Assembly: GCA_046596415.1 (NCBI GenBank)
Contig: JBKJML010000095.1
Location: forward strand, 1 to 13,364
Reading direction: 5' to 3'
Source of the DNA: JBKJML01 sp046596415
GTDB lineage: Bacteria > Actinomycetota > Thermoleophilia > Gaiellales > Gaiellaceae
DNA length: 13,364 bases
Shown: one piece after another, positions 8,942 through 13,364 of the stretch
Position numbering within the stretch: the first letter of the stretch is position 1
How the letters are laid out: every line of letters starts with the position of its first letter
Made by a program: the position numbers and the translations under genes
Notes under the pieces: generated by a model
Told to the model about the DNA's origin: nothing
Databases searched by the model: none
What the model saw: only the letters and a program-made list of their open reading frames with translations

Positions 8942-9718
8942 CTACGTCAGCGTGTATTCGTCGCGCTCGGGCAGGCCGGCGCGGACGCGAAGCCGGTTGT
9001 CTGCGTCGAGGAGCTGGCCGAGGTCGCCGATGTCGATCCACTCGCCCGAGAAACGGAAGCCGTACACCGGCTCGCGCTCGTGCAGCCACGCCACGAAACG
9101 GCCCGGCTGATCGGGTGAGTTCCCGGCCGCCAGGTACTCCCCGATCAGTTCGACATGGCCGGCACGGAAGGAGTACGTCGCGGTCGCGACGAGGTTCGAC
9201 GCTGGCTCGTCGGGCTTCTCGAGGAACGCGGTCACGCGATCGTCCGCGTCGACCTCGACGATCCCGTACTGGCTCAGGATCGAGCGGTCGGGATGCTCGT
9301 AGACGGCGAGCGCGCTCCCTCCCTTGGCGAGCGCGAAACGCACGAGCTCGTCGAGGCCGAAGTCGAACAGGTTGTCCCCGGCGACCACGATCAGGTCCTC
9401 GCCGTCGATCGCCGCCTGCTCGAGCACGAAGCGGATGTCGCCGATCGCGCCACGCCGGGTCTCGTCGCTCGAAGTGCCATCGTCGTGGACGACGAGCGGC
9501 AGTCGGCCCGGCGCCGTCTGCGCCCAGGCAGTGAAGAGCCGCGCGAACTTCGAGTTCGTGACGACGTGGATCGCACCGAGCTCCGGCAGGCCCTGGAGGT
9601 TCCTCACCAGACGGTCGATCATCGGCTCGCCGGCCACGGGGAGCAGCGGCTTCGCGATCGTCTCGGTCAGCGGGTACAGCCGGGTCGCGTAGCCGGCGGC
9701 GAGGATGATCGCCCTCAC
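8942..9718 (-). CDS. Sugar-phosphate nucleotidyltransferase (RmlA-like family)
   Basis: The enzyme should join a nucleoside triphosphate and a sugar 1-phosphate to make an NDP-sugar; which ones cannot be read from the sequence. The 258-residue product starts VRAIILAAGYATRLYPLT, the family signature, with YA in place of the usual GxG residues. K23 sits in AKPLLPV, the metal-binding GDN is at 114-116, FLEKPDEP at about 165-172 and GEWIDIGD at 225-232. There is no left-handed beta-helix, so it is the short, RmlA/GalU-like type. The GTG at 9716-9718 overlaps the mtnA stop (GTGA), so it is translationally coupled to mtnA, a partnership with no obvious metabolic reason. Confidence 0.9.
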   Translation of the reverse strand: MRAIILAAGYATRLYPLTETIAKPLLPVAGEPMIDRLVRNLQGLPELGAIHVVTNSKFARLFTAWAQTAPGRLPLVVHDDGTSSDETRRGAIGDIRFVLEQAAIDGEDLIVVAGDNLFDFGLDELVRFALAKGGSALAVYEHPDRSILSQYGIVEVDADDRVTAFLEKPDEPASNLVATATYSFRAGHVELIGEYLAAGNSPDQPGRFVAWLHEREPVYGFRFSGEWIDIGDLGQLLDADNRLRVRAGLPERDEYTLT

Positions 9719-10668
9719 GCGAGCGACTCCGCATAGGGGGCGCGGTGGATGCCTCGCTCGGTGACGATCGCGGTGATGAGCTCCGCCGGCGTGACGTCGA
9801 AGGCGGGATTCCGCGCCTCGAAGCGGTCGGTGAGCTCGCTGCCTGCGCGCTCCTCGATCGGGATGCCCGACCCGTCCGCGGTCGCGAGGTCGACGGTCGA
9901 GGTGGGCGCGACGATGTAGAGCGGGATCTGGTGGTGGCGGGCGAGCACAGCCAGCGAGTAGGTGCCGATCTTGTTCGCGGTGTCGCCGTTCGCTGCAATC
10001 CGATCGGCACCCGTCACGACGCAGTCGACCTCGCCCGAAGCCATCATGTGCGCTGCCGCCGAGTCGGCGATCACTGCAAACGGGATCCCGGCCGCCTCGA
10101 GCTCCCAGGCCGTCAGCCGGGCCCCCTGCAGGAGCGGTCTCGTCTCGTCGACGAGCACCCGCTCGAGCAGACCCCGCTCCCAGGCGGCACCGAGGGCACC
10201 GACGGCGGAGCCGTAGCCACCTGTCGCAAGCCCGCCCGCGTTGCAATGGGTAAGCGCGCGGGTCCCGGGCTGAAACAGCGCCACCGCGTGCTCGGCCATC
10301 GCGCGGCAGCGCGCCACCTCGTCGGCATGGATCGCGCGAGCGCGATCGGGCGTCGGGTCGTCGCGCATCTCGTCGAGCGCCCAACGCAGGTTCACGGCAG
10401 TCGGCCGCGACGCGGCGAGGACACGGTAGGCCTCGTCCAGGTCCTCCCCGGCCTCTGCGGCCAGCGCGAGCCCGTACGCGGCGGCAATCCCGATCGCGGG
10501 CGCGCCGCGAACGGCAAGCACGCGGATCGCACCGGCCACCTCGGCGGCCGTCGTGCAACGGAGGTCTACCTCCTCCGCCGGGAGCCGGCGCTGGTCGAGA
10601 ACGACCACGGCGCCAGGCTCCAGGCGAAGGATGCGCTCGGGGTCGAGGCTTACGTGCCCTCGTCCCAC
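9715..10668 (-). CDS. mtnA: S-methyl-5-thioribose-1-phosphate isomerase
   Basis: MtnA converts methylthioribose-1-phosphate to methylthioribulose-1-phosphate in the methionine salvage pathway, which recycles methylthioadenosine. The 317-residue product has RGAPAIGIAAAYG (54-66), the catalytic cysteine C142 in THCNAGGLATGGYG, and the acid/base aspartate D222 in GADRIAANGDTANKIGTYSL. These distinguish it from the eIF2B-type relatives. The GTG start at 10666-10668 lies inside ahcY (19-nt overlap) with no clear Shine-Dalgarno, so it is probably coupled. Family members also act on 5-deoxyribose-1-phosphate in some organisms. No other salvage gene (mtnP, mtnB, mtnC, mtnD) is in the window. Confidence 0.95.
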   Translation of the reverse strand: MGRGHVSLDPERILRLEPGAVVVLDQRRLPAEEVDLRCTTAAEVAGAIRVLAVRGAPAIGIAAAYGLALAAEAGEDLDEAYRVLAASRPTAVNLRWALDEMRDDPTPDRARAIHADEVARCRAMAEHAVALFQPGTRALTHCNAGGLATGGYGSAVGALGAAWERGLLERVLVDETRPLLQGARLTAWELEAAGIPFAVIADSAAAHMMASGEVDCVVTGADRIAANGDTANKIGTYSLAVLARHHQIPLYIVAPTSTVDLATADGSGIPIEERAGSELTDRFEARNPAFDVTPAELITAIVTERGIHRAPYAESLA

Positions 10669-11918
10669 GAGGCGAGGTAGTGCGCCTGATCCTTGGTGAG
10701 GACGTCGATCGTGGCACCCATCGTCTCGAGCTTGAGGCGGGCGATCTCCTCGTCGATCTCGGTCGGGACGCCGTACACCTTCCGCTCGAGCGACGCGGCG
10801 TTCTGCACGACGTACTCGGCGGACAGGGCCTGGTTCGCGAACGACATGTCCATCACGATCGCCGGGTGGCCCTCGGCGGCCGAGATGTTGACGAGCCGGC
10901 CCTCGGCGAGCAGGTACACGCGCCGCCCGTCGGCCATCGTGAACTCCTCGACGTACTCGCGGGCCTCGCGGGTGTCGACGGCGAGTGCGCGCAGCGCCGG
11001 GATGTCGATCTCGACGTTGAAGTGGCCCGTGTTCGAGAGGATCGTGCCGTCCTTCATCTGCTCGAAGTGCGGCCCGGTGAGAATGTGCTTGTCACCGGTC
11101 GCGGTGCAGAAGATGTCGCCGATCGCCGCGGCCTGCGCCATCGGCAGGACCTCGAAGCCGTCCATCAGGGCCTCGAGCGCCCGCATCGGGTCGACCTCGG
11201 TGATGATCACGTGCGCGCCATGGCCCTTGGCCCGCATCGCGACGCCGCGCCCGACCCAGCCGTAGCCGGCGACGACGAAGCGCTTGCCGGCGATCAGGAC
11301 GTTCGTGGCCCGGATGATCCCGTCGAGCGTCGACTGGCCGGTGCCGTAGCGGTTGTCGAAGAGGTGCTTGGTGCGCGCCTCGTTGACGGCGACGACCGGG
11401 AAGCCGAGCTTCCCCTCGCGCTCGAGCGCCTTGAGGCGGATGACGCCGGTGGTGGTCTCCTCCGTGCCGGCGATCACGTCGCCGAGCTGCTCGCGGCGGT
11501 GCGAGTGGAGGACACCGATCACGTCGGCGCCGTCGTCCATCGTGATGTGCGGCTTGTGGTCGACCGCGGCCTCGATGTGCTGGTAGTAGGTGTCGTTGTC
11601 CTCACCCTTGATCGCGAAGCAGGAGATGCCGTACTCCTCGACGAGCGCCGCGGCGACGTCGTCCTGCGTCGAGAGCGGGTTCGAGGCGGAGAGCACGACG
11701 TCCGCGCCGCCCGCCTTGAGCGTGCGCATCAGGTTCGCGGTCTCGGTCGTGACGTGCAGGCAGGCGGCGATGCGGTAGCCGGAGAGCGGCTGCTCCGTCT
11801 CGAAGCGCTCGCGGATCGCGGTGAGCACCGGCATCTGCCGGTCGGCCCACTCGATGCGGCGCTTGCCCTCGGAGGCGAGGGTCAGGTCTTTCACGTCGAA
11901 CTTGTTGATCGTTGCCAT
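10650..11918 (-). CDS. ahcY: Adenosylhomocysteinase, short archaeal/Thermotoga type
   Basis: The enzyme hydrolyses S-adenosylhomocysteine to adenosine and homocysteine, relieving inhibition of methyltransferases. The 422-residue product has HVTTETANL (55-63) near the substrate, the catalytic stretch VNEARTKHLFDN (K184, D188, N189) and the NAD loop GYGWVGRG (218-225). It reads DNRYGTGQSTLDG where long bacterial forms read DNLYGCRHS. It lacks the roughly 40-residue insertion and ends SWDEGT rather than HYRY, so it is the short, archaeal-like class. In Methanocaldococcus a short homologue prefers S-inosylhomocysteine, so the substrate should be checked. The ATG at 11916-11918 follows AAAGGGA by 3 nt. 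It lies 55 nt after the MerR-type gene and leads into mtnA. Confidence 0.96.
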   Translation of the reverse strand: MATINKFDVKDLTLASEGKRRIEWADRQMPVLTAIRERFETEQPLSGYRIAACLHVTTETANLMRTLKAGGADVVLSASNPLSTQDDVAAALVEEYGISCFAIKGEDNDTYYQHIEAAVDHKPHITMDDGADVIGVLHSHRREQLGDVIAGTEETTTGVIRLKALEREGKLGFPVVAVNEARTKHLFDNRYGTGQSTLDGIIRATNVLIAGKRFVVAGYGWVGRGVAMRAKGHGAHVIITEVDPMRALEALMDGFEVLPMAQAAAIGDIFCTATGDKHILTGPHFEQMKDGTILSNTGHFNVEIDIPALRALAVDTREAREYVEEFTMADGRRVYLLAEGRLVNISAAEGHPAIVMDMSFANQALSAEYVVQNAASLERKVYGVPTEIDEEIARLKLETMGATIDVLTKDQAHYLASWDEGT

Positions 11919-11949
11919 CAGTCCCTTTCGTCTTGCCCGGTCGCGGGCC

Positions 11950-11955
11950 AGTGTA
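11950..11955 (-). promoter_or_regulatory. ahcY: Putative -10 box of ahcY
   Basis: TACACT on the minus strand fits TANNNT well. Start of transcription about 7 nt downstream would leave a leader of some 24 nt holding the AAAGGGA ribosome binding site. No convincing -35 lies 17-18 nt upstream. The leader is too short for a SAH or SAM riboswitch. Confidence 0.4.
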
Positions 11956-11973
11956 GAGGTCGTGCGGTCAAGG

Positions 11974-12300
11974 TCAGGCGGCGAGTAGCCGCTCGTGCTT
12001 GCGCTGCTCCCACTCGACCCAGTCAGCGGTCACGGAGGAGGCAAGCCACCGCTCGACGGCGGCGCGCAGCATCGGCTGGCGGCGCAGCCGAGCGGCAAAT
12101 GCGAGCTCGTCGAGCTCGACGCCGTGGCAGTCGCGAAGCTCGCGCAGCGAGCGAAGCTGGTTCAGTTCACCGACGCCGTAGGCCCGGTAGCCGGACGCTG
12201 TCCGGGCGGGCACGACGAGCGCGGCGGCTTCGAGATAGCGGAGCATCCGCGCCGACCAACCGGTCTGCGCGGCAGCCTCGCCGACGGTGAAGGCTTGCAT
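11974..12300 (-). CDS. Small MerR-family transcriptional regulator upstream of ahcY
   Basis: The 108-residue protein starts FTVGEAAAQTGWSARMLRYL, the MerR winged helix-turn-helix, followed by the wing (RTASGYRAYGVGELNQLRSL) and a short helical tail ending EWEQRKHERLLAA. It has one cysteine only (near residue 82, in LRDCHG), so it lacks the metal-binding Cys pair of mercury or copper sensors. It has no large effector domain. MerR proteins bind the spacer of over-long promoters and twist the DNA to activate or repress. The gene is 55 nt upstream of ahcY on the same strand, and its own promoter carries a strong palindrome. I infer autoregulation and possible control of the SAM by-product genes; the ligand is unknown. 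Confidence 0.85.
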   Translation of the reverse strand: MQAFTVGEAAAQTGWSARMLRYLEAAALVVPARTASGYRAYGVGELNQLRSLRELRDCHGVELDELAFAARLRRQPMLRAAVERWLASSVTADWVEWEQRKHERLLAA

Positions 12301-12306
12301 GCGGCT

Positions 12307-12332
12307 AACCTTAGCACGATCGTGTTAAGGTT
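12307..12332. repeat. 26-nt near-perfect palindrome, putative MerR operator
   Basis: The two 13-nt half-sites pair at 12 of 13 positions; the only mismatch is 12314 against 12325. The half-site begins AACCTTA and the centre is CACGATCGTG. It lies 6 nt before the MerR-type start codon and overlaps its promoter, as expected for an autoregulatory operator. Its outer arms resemble the ACCTTA-type arms seen in MerR-family operators. Confidence 0.75.
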
Positions 12333-12338
12333 TGTCGG
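12308..12338 (-). promoter_or_regulatory. Promoter of the MerR-type gene with 19-bp spacer
   Basis: On the minus strand the -10 box TAAGGT (12308-12313) ends 7 nt before the ATG at 12300, so the mRNA would be leaderless. A possible -35, CCGACA (12333-12338), lies upstream across a 19-nt spacer filled by the palindrome. A 19-20 bp spacer holding a palindrome is the hallmark of MerR-controlled promoters. The -35 match is only moderate. Confidence 0.55.
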
Positions 12339-12364
12339 ATCCTCCCCGTTTGCACCATGTTCAT

Positions 12365-12381
12365 GCTCGGCCACGCCGAGC
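12365..12381 (-). terminator. Hairpin after the cupin gene, possible weak terminator
   Basis: A 7-bp GC stem (12365-12371 with 12375-12381) and a 3-nt loop lie 17 nt after the cupin stop. No T-run follows on the minus strand, so it is not a typical intrinsic terminator. It may only slow transcription or stabilise the 3' end. Confidence 0.25.
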
Positions 12382-12397
12382 GCCGCGTGGACGTGGC

Positions 12398-12814
12398 TCA
12401 GGCGGCTGAGGTGCCTTCGCGGCCGTAGAGGTCCTCCAGCCGCACCACATCGTCGAGGTGCGGGGTTGAGACCTCGAGAATCGTCGTGTCCTCGATCGCC
12501 GTCACCCGATGGACGGTCCCGGGTCGGTAGCGGAACGCCGCGCCGGCGGTGATCACCAACTCGTTGAGCGCCCCCTGCCCCGGGTCGCCGAGCTCCAGTT
12601 TCGCGCGACCGGACTGAACGAGCCAGGACTCGTCCTTCTCGCGGTGGAACTGAAGGCTGAGCGCGCAGCCCGCCTTGACGAAGAGCACCTTGCCGCAGTA
12701 GGTCTCCGAGAGCGCCCAGATCAGCTCATGGCCCCAGGGCTTCTCGACCCGGCGGACGTCGAACATCCAGCGGTCGAGCGTGTGGAGGTTGGGGGAATCG
12801 ATGGTGTCGTTCAC
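12398..12814 (-). CDS. Cupin protein, mannose-6-phosphate isomerase type II-like
   Basis: The 138-residue protein is one cupin barrel. It resembles the C-terminal isomerase domain of bifunctional mannose-1-phosphate guanylyltransferase/mannose-6-phosphate isomerases. It shows EKPWGHELIWA (24-34), the first metal-binding cupin motif SLQFHREKDESWLVQSGRAKL, and the second motif YRPGTVHRVTAIEDTTILEVSTP. Such proteins interconvert fructose-6-phosphate and mannose-6-phosphate, or are merely cupins of related sugars; activity is not proven by sequence. The GTG at 12812-12814 overlaps the stop of the upstream nucleotidyltransferase (GTGA), so the two halves of the usual fusion seem to be separate, coupled genes here. 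An internal ATG at 12764-12766 is a less likely start. Confidence 0.85.
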   Translation of the reverse strand: MNDTIDSPNLHTLDRWMFDVRRVEKPWGHELIWALSETYCGKVLFVKAGCALSLQFHREKDESWLVQSGRAKLELGDPGQGALNELVITAGAAFRYRPGTVHRVTAIEDTTILEVSTPHLDDVVRLEDLYGREGTSAA

Positions 12815-13364
12815 GAAAAGCGGAGCGTGTCGTCGGCGATCGCCTCGCCCGCGGCGATGTGGGTTCCATGGTCGAGCATATTCCCCTTACCGACCGTCGC
12901 GCCAGGGCCGACAACGGAGAGGCCCGCAACGACGCACTCGGGCCCGACTCCCGCACCCTCGCCGACGATCGAGCCGGTGACGGCCGCCCCGGCCCCGAGC
13001 GTCGCACCGGCACCGAGGATGGCGCGCTCGAGGGTCGCCCCCTGCCCCACGCGTGCATCGGCGCCGACCACCGCGAGGCTGCCGATCCGCGCCTCGGGCC
13101 CGATCTCCGCTCGCGGGCCCACGTAGACGGGAGGCACGAGCCGGGCCTGCGGCGAGACGCGCGCCGTCGGGTCGACGAAGGTGGAGTCGTCGCCGAGCAT
13201 GTCGCCGAGCTCGCTCTGGACGTTCCGCTCGAGCACGTCGCAATGGGCCTGGAGGTACGACTCCGGCGTGCCGACATCGAGCCAGTAGCCGGGCAGCGCG
13301 ACGCCGTAGACGGTCTGCTCCTCGACGAGCCGCGGAAACACCTCGCGCTCGATCGAGACGGCCC
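12811..13364 (-). CDS. Sugar nucleotidyltransferase with left-handed beta-helix, C-terminal part (probable mannose-1-phosphate guanylyltransferase)
   Basis: Only the last 183 residues or so are in the window; the N-terminal nucleotidyltransferase domain lies beyond 13364. The visible part begins AVSIEREVFPRLVEE and has GYWLDVGTPESYLQAHCDVL, the end of the catalytic domain in mannose-1-phosphate guanylyltransferase-like enzymes. It then runs into hexapeptide repeats (VYVGPRAEIGPEARIGSLAV, and onward to about residue 165) forming a left-handed beta-helix. The GDP-mannose assignment is supported by the mannose-6-phosphate-isomerase-type cupin overlapping its stop. Glucose-1-phosphate or other NDP-sugar activity cannot be excluded. 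Confidence 0.85.
   Translation of the reverse strand, partial: AVSIEREVFPRLVEEQTVYGVALPGYWLDVGTPESYLQAHCDVLERNVQSELGDMLGDDSTFVDPTARVSPQARLVPPVYVGPRAEIGPEARIGSLAVVGADARVGQGATLERAILGAGATLGAGAAVTGSIVGEGAGVGPECVVAGLSVVGPGATVGKGNMLDHGTHIAAGEAIADDTLRFS

Noticed and set aside
11919..11973. SAH or SAM riboswitch before ahcY
   Set aside because: The gap is 55 nt and the predicted leader about 24 nt, too short for any known SAH or SAM aptamer.
10680..12290. 536-codon open frame on the plus strand across ahcY and the MerR gene
   Set aside because: It is antisense to two well-supported genes and has the same shadow composition.

Overview
This is a 13.4 kb stretch of a high-GC genome (nearly every third codon position is G or C). 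It looks like an actinobacterial chromosome, probably a deep lineage such as Thermoleophilia (Gaiellales or Solirubrobacterales). That placement is an inference from three things: the actinobacterial gene order secA-prfB-ftsE-ftsX, a short archaeal-type adenosylhomocysteinase, and start codons lying 6-7 nt behind TANNNT -10 boxes, as expected for leaderless mRNAs. There is no sign of phage, insertion sequence, CRISPR array, rRNA or tRNA.

Layout. (1) 1-5111, minus strand: secA, prfB (RF2, with the classic CTT-TGA-C programmed +1 frameshift), ftsE and ftsX (cut by the window edge), a tightly packed housekeeping operon for protein export, translation termination and cell division. (2) 5201-6112, plus strand: a secreted, probably beta-propeller protein of unknown role. 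(3) 6119-7248, minus strand: an unrecognised 165-185 aa protein and, upstream of it, the long-form ribosome hibernation factor hpf. (4) 7356-8241, plus strand: the most interesting part. A rhodanese-CBS protein has an in-frame TGA at the catalytic cysteine position of the rhodanese loop, followed 20 nt later by a hairpin fitting the bacterial SECIS pattern. It is therefore a likely selenoprotein. Four bases downstream is a small Cys-rich GDCCVxC protein, from a family in which selenocysteine forms are also known. This pair is inserted between comF and hpf. (5) 8238-12300, minus strand: a MerR-type regulator, adenosylhomocysteinase (ahcY), methylthioribose-1-phosphate isomerase (mtnA), a sugar-phosphate nucleotidyltransferase and comF. 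AhcY and MtnA handle S-adenosylhomocysteine and methylthioadenosine-derived methylthioribose-1-phosphate, both by-products of S-adenosylmethionine use. The regulator has a 26-nt near-perfect palindrome in a 19-bp promoter spacer, the MerR hallmark. (6) 12398-13364, minus strand: a mannose-6-phosphate-isomerase-type cupin preceded by the C-terminal part of a sugar nucleotidyltransferase (likely mannose-1-phosphate guanylyltransferase).

All intergenic gaps are shorter than 110 bases. The long ORFs on opposite strands (for example across secA and ahcY) are high-GC shadows and are not annotated.
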